From Simmondsia chinensis (taxonomy: Eukaryota > Streptophyta > Magnoliopsida > Caryophyllales > Simmondsiaceae), in the NCBI GenBank assembly GCA_018398585.1, contig JAGTTD010000013.1, forward strand, positions 10,946,492-11,010,491: a stretch of DNA of 64,000 nt. Direction: 5' to 3'. Below the pieces are notes generated by a model that saw only the letters and a program-made list of their open reading frames with translations, ran no database searches and was not told the DNA's origin. Positions 45,692 through 56,600 of this stretch are shown one piece after another. Numbering within the stretch: position 1 is the stretch's first letter; every line of letters begins with the position of its first letter. A program made the translations under genes and the position numbers.

Positions 45692-46319
45692 TGTGAGGGA
45701 AATTTGTAAAAACAGGTATCAAATTCAGTCACTAGTTTCAAAGTGTGTAGCAAACCACTTTCCTTAAGACTTATTTAGTGGATACCAAAATAGCCTCGAG
45801 GATACAATGAAACTTAAAAACAAAGTGAGAGTAAGAGTGTAGATAAGAAGGATAACTAAGATTAAAGAATGAAAGAATGATGTTATTTTCAAGTTTTATT
45901 CAAGTACTTTTCTGACCAAGTACTTTTTCCATGTTCTATCAAATATGAGTTGGTAGGCTTCATATAAACTTATAGGTATCCCTTAGGAAGGGACAAAGCC
46001 CTTCAAAATAACCCAAAAACACTTTCAAATCATTGCAAAAAACCATACAAAATCTGCCTTGTTTGTTGAAGCTGTGTGTCAAAGTATGATTTGGTGGGGC
46101 TTCATATAAACTTATAGGTGTCCCTTAGGAAGGGACAAAACCCTTCAAAATAACCCAAAAACACTTCCAAATCGTTGCAAGAAACCACACAACAACTACC
46201 TTGTGTGTTGAATATGTGTGTCAACACACAAGGGTTGTGTATCGACACGCATACCCAATTTCTAGGTTCTATAAGATTGCGTGTTGACACGCAAAATCTG
46301 TGCATTGAAAAAAGCAACA
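45692..46319 (-). repeat. Shared middle LTR of the family-A array
   Basis: 628 bp. On its left is the gag start of unit 2, so it acts as that unit's 5' LTR; on its right is the RNase H end of unit 1, so it is also that unit's 3' LTR. A 131-bp stretch is tandemly duplicated (45952-46082 and 46083-46213). TGTGTCGACACA-type sites occur near 46072, 46211, 46232 and 46280. Confidence 0.75.
45952..46213 (-). repeat. Tandem duplication of 131 bp inside the LTR
   Basis: Both copies contain CTTCATATAAACTTATAGGT, CCCTTAGGAAGGGACAAA, CCCTTCAAAATAACCC and CTTGT(G)TGTTGAA. They differ by a few substitutions. The duplicated block includes the likely TATA region of this LTR (minus strand TTTATATGAAG). Confidence 0.8.
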
Positions 46320-46899
46320 TTCTCCCGCCATCTTTGAAATACATATTTCTCATACAAATTACACATTATTTTAGAATTAAAAAAAGCCTTTGTGCATAAA
46401 TGAATGTGTCTTCTGATTTAACCCTCGCTTAGCGAAAGAGATGTCATAATTAATCAAAATAATATAGCAGACTAAGCTTTGAACCATACATTCCTTTTGA
46501 TTAACTGAACACATCTCCACATACAAGACTTACTTCCTACACACCCCTCATCTTAGGTTCTATGTCTCATACCCTTCTTGAGATTAACGGAGTCAAACCT
46601 ATGTCAAAGCACTCTTTGAAGCAGCCAAACTTCATCACACTCACATAGGTAGGCCCCATTCAGCATGACCCTGCCACACGAGATTCGGTTTTTTCCTCGG
46701 GTCCATTAAGAGCATACACTCAACCTGCTTTTTCATTCGTCATAGGTTATCAAGCACTACACCCAAGATGCAATTTTACTTTTAGTGCTTGCAATCACAC
46801 GGATGATGGAACTCTATCATTGAACTCAAGACCAAGTGTTTTACCGAGCATTGGGTTGAGAGTCCATCATGGATGACTAAAATTGATGGGTTGAAGACC

Positions 46900-49800
46900 C
46901 ATCCCTTTACTTGTATTCATGACCATGTCTCTAGCAAGGCTTTTTGTAAAAAGATCCGTTAGATTCGTACTCATTCTCATGAAGTCCATAGTGATTACCC
47001 CATTCTTGATAAGTTATCTCACATAACTATGTCTCACACCAATATGCCTAGACTTTCCATTATACACCTCACTATATGCTCTTGATAGCATAACTTGACT
47101 ATCGCAATGAATAGAAATTGGTGAGATTGGCTTAGGCCACAAAGGAATCTCATACAGGAGATCCTTCAACCATTATGCTTCTTTTGCCGCAGAAGCCAGA
47201 GCAATGAACTCTACCACCATGGTAGAATAAGTAACACAGTTTTGTTTCTTGGAACCTTAAGAAATAGCATCCCCACCAAGAAAGAAAACCCATCCACCTG
47301 TAGAAGCATAATCCTCCATATTTGGAGATCCAATTGGCATTCGAGTATCCTTCTAAAGTAGGAGGATACCCATGAAAAAAATACCATAATTTATAGTTTT
47401 CTTAAGATATTTTAGTACTTTTTGTAGCCCCATGCCAATGTATTTTCCTTAGATTGCTAATGTATCTACTTAGCTTTCCAATTGCATAGGCTAAATCAGG
47501 CCTTGTACAAGTCATAGCATATATAAGACAACCTATGACTCTAGCATACCTCAGTTGTTCCACTGGAGCACCATCATTTGATACAAACTTTAAATTTGGA
47601 TCCATCGGTGTGGAAGTAAGAGCACATTCATTGGAATTAAAATTTTTCAACACCTTTTCATTATAGTGAGACTGAGTCAAAGATATTGCATCACCATTCC
47701 TTATTATTCTTATACCAAAAATAACTTCAGTCTCACCTATGTCTTTCATAGCAAAGTACTAGAGAGAAATTATTTGGTTTTTTCTACTTGCTTTGTATAG
47801 GTACTAAATAGTAACATGTCATTGACATATAAACAAATAATGACGCCTTCATCATTATCAAACTTGTTATAGACACATTTATTCAATTCATTAATCTTGA
47901 AATCGTTGTTTAGAACAACTTGATTAAATTTTTGGTGCCACTATTTAGGGCCTTGTTTCATAAAAGAATATATAAGCTTACATACTTTATTCTCTTGGCC
48001 TAGAACAACAAACTTTTCTAGTTGTTCCATATACATCTCTTCTTCCAACTCATCATTTAGAAATGTCGTTTTCACGTTCATTTGGTGAATCTTCAACATA
48101 TAGATAGAGGCTAGAGCGATCAACACTATAATAGTTTATATTCTTGCCACTCGGGCATATATATCAAAGTAGTCTATCCCATATTTTTAGGTAAATCCTT
48201 TAGCCACTAACCGGGCTTTGAACTTGTCAATAGTTTCATTGACCTTCGTTTTCTTCTTGAAAATCCTCTTACACCCTATGGGTTTCTTACCTTATGGAAG
48301 ATTCACAAGAATCCAAGTGTTGTTACCCATGATGGAGTCTATTTCACTACCTATAGCCTCTTTCCAAAAGGCAGCATCATGAGATTTTATAGCCTCATCA
48401 AATGTCATAGGATCCAACTCTATGACACCACATTGTGGAGTTTAACGGTCCACATTGTCTTTAATTGCTTCCACTATAAATGTATGAAAATTGGACCGAA
48501 AGATTTCTCTTTCTTTGTTCTTTTACTTTTTCTAAGTTCTAGAGGGACTCTTCCCTCGCAACATGATTTTTATCATCTGACAAAAACATGTCATTTTCCA
48601 CCAAAATGTTATCCTTCAGTGTAGCAATTGAACTAAAGCAATTTTCATCAAAATGGTATCTCTCAATTTAATTATTGTATTAACATTTATGTACTCATTT
48701 GGTTCAACAACTTAAAATCGATAAGCCTTACTATGTTCCACATAGCCAAGAAAAGATACATTCAATTCCTCTTTCACCTAACTTTTTTCTTTTAGGTTCA
48801 GGGACTTTAACAATCGCTCTACATCCCCAAACCTTAAAATAACTCAAGTCAGGAGCGTGTTTATTTCAATATTAATATGGTTTATTTTGATTTTCTTATT
48901 AGGAACTCGGTTCAATATGTGACAGAATGTGAGAATGGCCTCACCCCAAAAACTATCACTAAGTTAGGAATTTGATAATATGGCATTCACCATCTCGATT
49001 AGAGTCCCATTTTTCCACTCAGCCATGCCATTTTATTGTGATGTATAATATGCCATGACTTCATGAATAATTACCCCATTGTTTCAAAGTATATAGGATC
49101 ATAGTACCGCCAACCATGATTAGTTCTTGGGCATTTTAAGAATGTTTCACAATGTAGCTTGGTTTCAGCCTTATATGCTTTAAATTCATTCATTGATTCA
49201 TCTTTATAATTCAAAAGAAATACATAGCAATATCTTGAACAATTAATAAAGGCTATGAAATATTTCTTTCCTACTAAAGTAGGTACTTTTAAAATCACAT
49301 AAATCACTATGTATTAAATTAAGTAAACTCGTATTCCTTTGAAGTAAAGGAAATAGTAATCTTGATATTTTTGTGAGCATACATGTTTTACATTTATCAT
49401 CAACATTATTAAAAGTGTGGAATTAAATTCGAGTTAGCCATTTTTTTGCATTCTATCAAAATTAACATGTCCAAGTCGACAATGCCAAAGATAAGAATCA
49501 AGCATATACACCAGACTAATCATATTATTAGCATTTAGTTTAAACATGCCTTCAAACAAATAGCTTTTCCCACAAAGGTACCACCCTCAGACAAGATAAA
49601 CTTATCGGCCTCAAAGACCAAACCTATTAAGTAGGCTACCAAATCGAGATTCTTTTTAACATCCAGTGCAAATCATACATCAGTCAAGGTACGAGTTTTT
49701 CCTATGTAAAAGGCAAATCAATTTTTTCCCTTATCCTTGATTGGTATGATTGCACCGTTTCCCATTAACAACACTGACCCATCATCTATGGGTTCAAAGA

Positions 49801-50727
49801 TTTAAGGAATCCCCTATCTTTATACATATATTTTGTAGCCCCAAGTCAACTTACCAAGACTCATCGTCTTGGACAAGATTGATCTCGGATATCACGAAAT
49901 TTTCTTTTGAATTTTTATTGCGATTATTTTGCCCCTTGCCTCTCTTATTCTTAAGGTGATAATAGTCCCTTTTTTTCAAATGACCAGGCTTGTCACACTC
50001 CCAACACATAGGCTTGTGCCTTTTCTCATCATGTTTCTTTGAGAAGTTTCTGGTTCGTTTTAGTCCTTTGCTTGACTGGCCTTCCCACATGAAATTGATT
50101 TTTCCAATGTCCCCGAGACAATCCTTGTTTTCATCTTGCAACATGTATCCTTCCTCAATTCAAAGATAGTTAACCAACTTTTTAAGAGACAAATCTTTCA
50201 TCTTATGCTTAAGTCCTTTCCTAATGGCTTTCCAAGAAGGATGAAGTTTTTATATTAAGGAGGAAACAATTAGTGCCATCCATGTTCGTGTTATGTAGCT
50301 TAAAGTGATCTAAAATCCTTTCAATTTCATGAAATCGCTTCATAACGAAATGATTATCTACAATGTTATAATTATTAAATTGACTTACAAGGAATTTCTT
50401 AATGCTAGCATCTTCCCTTGTTTCGAGGGCATCTCATAGTTCTTTGGCAGTAGAGATATTGGAGTAGATGTTAAAGAGAGGATTTGTCATGCTGTCGAGG
50501 ATATGACCCCCACAAATGTAATCGTTGTTCTCCCGTTTGAGTCTCGAGCAATGATTGGCCAAGGTTACATCATTGGAAAGAGGGGGCACTGGTGTATTTA
50601 GGTATACACCACATGTAGAGGTGTTATTAAGAAGTGCATCTTTTGTTGCCAACGATGGAAATTTCCGCCATCAAAACAATCAAGTTTGACAAAGTTTGCT
50701 AACATCTCTGGTAGAGAAGAAGCCATT
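46900..50727 (-). pseudogene. Family-A gag-pol, degenerate
   Basis: Gag starts at 50727 (MASSLPEMLANFVKL), with remnants at 50652-50434. The knuckle at about 49990 reads CWECDKPGHLKKRD, in which Asp replaces the last Cys. Integrase remnants are at 49307-49071 (FIAFINCSRYCYVFLL; the usual Asp pair is lost). The RT start is near 48400-48200, then 48126-47941 (MNVKTTFLNDELEEEMYMEQ), and the YVDD region near 47850. RT/RNase H is at 47749-47402 (MKDIGETEVIFGIRIIRN), and the RNase H end runs to about 46900. Breaks occur roughly every 200-300 bp. Confidence 0.82.
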
Positions 50728-50754
50728 TTCAAAACTAAAATTAAGTCTTAAGAT

Positions 50755-51251
50755 TGTTAGGAGTCACCGGTCTCAAGGCATGTAGCGAACCACTTTCCTT
50801 AAGACTTATTTCGTGGATATCAAAATAGTCTTGGGATACAACGAAACTAAAAAACAAAGTAAAAGTAAAAGTGTAGAGAGGAAGATTAACCCAGACTAGA
50901 GAATGAGAAAATGATGTAATTTCAAGTGTTCTGCAAATGCATTTGATAGGGCTTTATATAAGCATTCATGTGCCTCTTGGAAAGAGACACCTCTTCTAAA
51001 ATGTCATTTGGCAAGGGATAAATCCCTTTAATTTCCCATGAATCACAAAAAAATTATGCAAAATAACAGCCGAAATTGCCCTTTGACCTAGTCCTTGGGT
51101 TCTGCCGGACTGTCTGTTGACACATAGATTATGTGCTTCAACATAGAACTTCCTGAGAGTCTTTCGGTAAAATGTGTGTCGACACGCACCATATTTAAAC
51201 CAAAACATATCATATACATGTCTGAAACATTTTATTTTGAAAATACAATCA
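50755..51251 (-). repeat. 5' LTR of family-A unit 1
   Basis: About 497 bp. On the minus strand it runs from about 51251 to CTAACA at 50755. It carries TGTGTCGACACA-type sites near 51114 and 51175 and a TATA box GCTTATATAAAGCC (50950-50963, minus). The exact right end is uncertain by a few bases because the TG start has mutated. Confidence 0.75.
50950..50963 (-). promoter_or_regulatory. TATA box of the family-A LTR
   Basis: GCTTATATAAAGCC on the minus strand, about 160 bp downstream of the palindrome sites in the sense of transcription. It is palindromic itself. Confidence 0.55.
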
Positions 51252-51270
51252 CCGGTATCTAAACTTCATG

Positions 51271-51474
51271 TGTTATATTGTTGAGACGATTGTTTTCATG
51301 AGGGTGTCTCAGTTGGTGGTATCTCCTACCCATGCGGTCATCCCCCAGGGGTCAGAAGTTCGATTCTCACTGAGGATATACTCATGACTTACCTGCTCAT
51401 GGGAGCTTGTGGGTTGTTCTCATGGGCCGGAATTAATTGGGGCAACCCAATCCCTCGTCACCCAAAAAAAAAAA
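51271..51474 (+). mobile_element. tRNA-derived SINE
   Basis: A box-A-like GTGTCTCAGTTGGTGG (about 51304-51319) and a box-B-like GAAGTTCGATTCTC (51355-51368), spaced as in a tRNA gene, show an internal RNA polymerase III promoter. A body of about 100 bp follows, ending in CACCC and 11 or more A (51464-51474). This fits plant SINEs. A loose duplication (CTTCATG at 51264-51270 and 51485-51491) could mark the target site but is weak, so the left end is uncertain (51271 to about 51295). Confidence 0.75.
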
Positions 51475-51714
51475 GGTTTACATGCTTCATGCTTGGATTG
51501 TTACATTTGACACGACTTGACTTGATTTAGCTTTGAGTTAACCTGACTTTATAAATATTGATCCATTCTATTTTCTAGCGGGAATCTTTCAGGCATTGGA
51601 ATGTTGCTATTACAGAATAGCCAACACTTGCACTACATTCTCACATAACTTATTTCTGTGTTCTTTTCTTAAGTGGTTTCCACGGAACTAGCAATTGAAA
51701 AGCATTTTAGAACA

Positions 51715-51764
51715 ACAACAACAATCCCAATGCCTCCAAGGGCTCCCGCATAAGTAAGGTCTGG
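51715..51764 (-). mobile_element. 50-bp RTE-type LINE tail with 18-bp TSD
   Basis: GAAAAGCATTTTAGAACA occurs at 51697-51714 and 51765-51782. Between them, the minus strand reads CCCAGACCTTACTTATGCG, then GGGAGCCCTTGGAGGCA, then TTGTTGTTGTT. The same motifs (GGCCCTTGAGGCACTGGG, TTGTTG tail) end the RTE LINE at 60084. It is a severely 5'-truncated insertion. Confidence 0.85.
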
Positions 51765-51782
51765 GAAAAGCATTTTAGAACA

Positions 51783-53473
51783 TATGAGAAAAATCTACAG
51801 TGTGAGGAAACACTTGAAAGACATGAAAAAGATATTTTCCAACTTTCGGGTATCAAAACCTAGAGAGCCGTAAGAATACAAAAACTATGGGTGTTCTTGG
51901 TCAATTAAATTTAGTTTTTTAAGCTTTGTGTAAACTGCTTTCTATAGTCATGGGTCTTTTTAGGGGTAAGGTTGCGTACACAGATCCATTCTTGACAATT
52001 TCGGTGTCCTAAACAAATGTTACAAATGGGATCTTTCAGATATATTAATATTTCTCTTAATAACATAATATTAATACAACAAATTATAAAATTTTAACCA
52101 AAAAAACTTATTAATATTAATAATAGAGGCTTTCAAAACTAAACCCTCAATACAGGAGCCCAAGAGGATGCAATGGGTTATGTCCGATTCTGTGTTTACA
52201 TTTCATCCTCCCCAAATCCAAACCTTGACGAGGCCCTCTTTGAGTCAGTAGGTTTGTTGTTCATCTTTTATAAAAAAAACTATGCACAAATATCACTATT
52301 CAAAAGGAATTATTTTTCTAGTTCTGCACGAAAACATAATTTTTCTAATTTTCCTCATTTGTATAATTAGACATTAGAAAACACCATTAACTTTTTCCAG
52401 GTTTTCCCTCATAACCAAGAAAGTAATTTTTCTATGATATCTAGAACTTTCAACTGTTTTCCAATTTTTCATTCTTCATAAAAAAATATTAGAAAAAACC
52501 TACGATGTTATTCCCAGAGCAAAACAAAATGTTACTGTTAGAGCAATAATTTATTTTGCAGTGAATTTTTTATTTAAGGCATGTTAAAAGTACAAAACTG
52601 AAAATAAAGTAATTCAAAAATATCTTGAATAAAACTTTAAACAAAACACAAAATAAAATAATTTAAGAACACCTTGAATTAAACAAAGAGAGGAAACAAT
52701 AAAATAGAATGAGACTTGGATCCATAATTCACAAGAATTGGATAAACATGTTAAGACTTGAATAGATATTTCTTTTGATCCAAAACTCTTGGATGATTTA
52801 AAAGTACAAAAAGCAACAACTTAAATAGAAAAATACAAGAAAAAATGAAAAGCCTACTAATTACTAAAATCCTAAGCAAAAGACCAAGTAAATGATATTA
52901 TAATGGTGGAGACTAGGCCATAATGGGCAGTGACTAGGCCACAATGGCCTGTTACAATAGGAAGAGAAGAGAAGAGGTATTTTCTTACTAATTACACTAT
53001 TAAATGCTAGATGCTCGAAATATCTTAAGTACAAAATACATAAGAAAATACAAAATACATGTAAAAATACAAGAAAATATACTAGTGTTCAACAAGGTAG
53101 GGGTATGCTAGACAGTTTAACAAAAGGTAGAGCAGTCTAGCAATCATGTGTTATGTTTTGTAATGAATGACCATAAAAATTCACAAATTTGCTGACATTA
53201 ACAATTTTGTTATGCCAATGAAATTGCCCAAAATATAAAAAGCAAACTGCTCTTTTTCGAACATAATGTGTCCTAGATCTTAGAATACATTTTGGAGATG
53301 TTTTGAGTATTACAAGCAAGAACAAACATGCTTCAGCAATGCAATAATTTACAACAGGGACATCATCAACCCAAAAAAAAAACAAAAAAGGATTATACGA
53401 TGGTAAAGATTTCTTTGCTATGAAAAATGTTAACTCTTGTCAATGAAAAGAAACATATAAACAGCAATTGTTC
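51783..53473. other. Non-coding, downstream of the AMSH gene
   Basis: AT-rich sequence with no recognised gene. A fragment GGGGTAAGGTTGCGTACAC at about 51963 resembles the 3' region of the RTE LINE and may be a further tail remnant. The 3' untranslated region of the AMSH gene should lie in the part next to 53473, on the minus strand. Confidence 0.5.
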
Positions 53474-53648
53474 CTACCGAAGATCAACCACATCGAACTT
53501 CATGTTAGGGTTCATATAAACATGTGAACAATGCTCATACAGTGGGCTGCCATCCGAAGGCTCCTCGTGGGGATGGAATCCTCGTTGCTGGCAGTTTCTG
53601 ATCACAGATACGCCACCCGGATCTGACAAGTGAAATATTCCATGTGGA
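53474..53648 (-). CDS. AMSH exon (last): C-terminal domain and stop
   Basis: Encodes [16 protein letters not shown], then [12 protein letters not shown] and [10 protein letters not shown], ending FDVVDLR and TAG. The acceptor is ATGCAG. The first base completes the Ser codon from the exon before. His and Cys of FHPH and EHC form the second zinc site of AMSH-family MPN+ domains (family knowledge). Confidence 0.93.
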
Positions 53649-56600
53649 CTGCATCGGCATGAACGATAATGTCAACATGAAATCAAACTGTAGTTTGCAG
53701 TAATGTCAGGTGTAAAATAATTTTTTTTCCTTTTTTGTAACATTAACTAAATTTACATAAGGTGTAGAGGAAATGGGGTATTGAGGACGTTAGATTATGG
53801 GTTGCAGCGGTTGCCTTGGGTTTTTAGGGCGGCCCCATTTGAATGTATAGTCATCAACCGACATTTGTTATCTCTTTAGTAGCTTTTAAGATATCAACAC
53901 ATTTATAAATGTGAATAAAATACAAAATATTTCGTGCCAATGAAACTATTAAAAAAGGTATTGTTATGTAATGGCTAATCGAATAACAGACAACTCAAAA
54001 TCAGTAATGTAATAGCAATTACATAACGATCTTTATTTGATTCCAAAATCATGAAAAAGAAAGTGGTATGCGTTAAAGTATTGGTGAATGATCCAGGCAA
54101 AATAATATGAAAAAATTAGTGCACACTCTGTAAGACTATATTGTGTCCCTTCTCAGACCTCACCTTGGTAGGTCTTGTACGCTAGGCTGCCCTTTTGATC
54201 TCACTAATTTATATTAAATTCAATTGTATGACTCGAATAAGAGAATTCTATATCCTAGACTAAAGTTTCTCAGTCTTACCACTAGTCTTTAGAAAGTATA
54301 AAACTTAATTTTCTGAGTTAATATTAACTTTTGTTTAAAATAATTAGCTTTCATAAATTCATTAATAGAACTTCAACGATTTCCTACATATATAATACAA
54401 TTCTAATATAACTCTCCATGCTCCTGAATTTAGAAAACTCTAGAATAACCCACTCCCACTTCATGCAACTATGCCTGTTATGTACTGCGTAAATGTAACA
54501 TACTGATGTACAACCAGTGAAGCCCGTACAGGAGGAACCTGTAAACTACAATTCATGCACATTATTGTTAGCTTATGATTCTTTTATCCACGATTTTTGT
54601 AATATATGCGATAATGATAGTCGAATCATGAGATCATATTCTTGCACACGAACATCCCACACTTAATGTTGAGGGGAGTAAAATCACCTGGATGTATCGG
54701 TAGGTGCCATTACGATTGCAATTGCTTCTGGCAACATTATCTGACAAAACAATTCAGGTAGTGATCAGTTTCAGAAAACCATAGATGATACGCTTACCTT
54801 CATTTAAAATATTGTTCTTTCACTCAGTCCAAAAGGGCCACTCCGGTTACCCAATAGTCACTTTACTAAGACTTTCACACATTAGCCCGCATTGAAAGTT
54901 CACATTTCCACTGAAATTGGAGGCATGTTAATGCTAAGTTTCATGGATATCTTAGAATGAGGGACAATTCTAGTACGGATGTAATAATACGAAAAATGGA
55001 CCCCGAGACAACTCCAACTGCAACAGAAGCTCACCGTATACCATTCAAAATTTCCCCACCTCTCCAACAATGGAGTGTAACTGGATTAACAACCATTTAT
55101 CCAGAGGAAAAGTGAGCACTCAATTGCAATGAACTTCTTACCACTAAGGATCTCCATCACAAATGTAAGCAAAAATAGCATATTACACTTTGAGAAAAAC
55201 ATTTTCATGGCTGTGAACATCAAACACAAGGGAAGAAGACACTGAAAGCTTAAGTGAAAATAATTACCTTTCTTACCTGATATGAATAGTGGGTGTGGAG
55301 ATCAACTGATGACATGAAGCAAGTTTGCGTAGGGTGTGTCTGTCAAAATGAGAAGAATATGAGTGGCATTGTATGTGACAATTGAACACGTAGGCAGGTG
55401 GTTAAGTACCAAAGAATGCAGCACGCGAGTTCTCAGAAGCAGAGAATGCACAAAGTTTCAAGAGGTTGGCTAAAGAGGACAAACCACAAAACCGTTCTAA
55501 ATAATGCAGTGATCAACTTGAAAATGTTTATTGACACAAAGCCATGCAATTCAATACGTTTGGGCCACTTTTCCAATTAGATTCTTGAAAATCAAGTACC
55601 AATATGTTTAGAATGACAAAGGAAAAGTTTTCTTCTTAACCACTCAGAAAGGCAGACAATAAGTTTACTGGAACGGAAAGGAAGGATGTCAGGGAGACAA
55701 AAGATCGTGAAAAGCAAAATAAGACAAGTTCCAATATAGGTAGCACATCCACCTGTTCTCCAAAGCAGAAACTTTAAATGGAACACCGTTTCCCTAAGCA
55801 CACTCGGACTTTCTTACATGGCTCTCTCAAATGGAACCTAAAGGATACAAGATATCTGCAATAACACACATGCAGACTTAAACATTCATAATGAAGGTCA
55901 AAACGACACCAATAACGAATTTGAGGTCCAGCCATATTCAGAAGCAACCAACATTGAAGAAATCGTCGTGGAAAGTCAACAATCATTATACCTTTTCCCC
56001 TCCCTCTTTTTTACTCTCTCTCTAGCGCACCTCCTGCCTCCGATATCTCTCTTGTTGGCCTGCTCGCCGACAACAGCCACCAACCCCCGGCAACCCTAAT
56101 GACGTTGACGTCCCATCGCCGGCAGACATGAGCCGCTGCCACCACCGCTAATACCTAACCCTAACCCTATCTCTTCTCCCTCTCCCCAGCGAACCCTAAC
56201 CCTGAGGCCACCGCTGTCGCAAACTAGCACCACCACACTCATCCACACGCTTCTGCGAAACCCTAAATCTTAACCCCCCCCCCCCCCCCCCCCCCAATCA
56301 AAAACAAAAAACCTAACCCAAAAACTGACCGTAACCCATTACCCAGCCAACCCTAGCCCTATAAACCAAAAAATCTAACCCCAACCTTGACCCTAACCCA
56401 GCACCGCAGCCATTACAACTTCACTCCACAGCTCGGCGAGTCCCAAGTAAGATCTCTCCTCTTCATGATTTTGTGCTAAGGTTGTTGCATATTATCTGAT
56501 TTCTCCTTTCTCCTTTTGAACTCCGTGAGTTTGATTGTTGTTGCTATTACTGTGTCAACTATGTCCCTATGTTTTGTGCTTATGTGCTTACCTACCTGTG

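Larger units (their letters stand above)
28523..46319 (-). mobile_element. Family-A copia unit 2, interrupted by a nested copia
   Basis: A minus-strand unit with LTRs at 28523-29129 and 45692-46319. The inside is 29130-31904 plus 45236-45691; the gap is a 13.3-kb insertion. RNase H, RT and linker remnants occupy about 29700-30760, matching the same parts at 47100-48660 in unit 1. From about 30760 to 31904, and 45236 to about 45615, no gag, protease or integrase match is seen. A gag start reappears only in the last 15 or so codons next to the right LTR. The right LTR is shared with unit 1. Confidence 0.75.
46320..51251 (-). mobile_element. Family-A copia unit 1
   Basis: A minus-strand copia with gag on the right (start at 50727), pol leftward, 5' LTR at 50755-51251 and the shared LTR on its left. 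It belongs to the same family as the fragment at 1-2287, with matching RNase H (GCLIYAMTCTRPDLAYAIGKLSRY against GCLMYVMTSIGPDIAYAVGKLSRF). It is decayed by many stops and frameshifts, which implies greater age than the SIRE-like insertion. Confidence 0.85.

Noticed and set aside
55398..55580. A small gene in the AMSH intron
   Set aside because: A 60-codon frame with no family signature or splice context; expected by chance in intron sequence.
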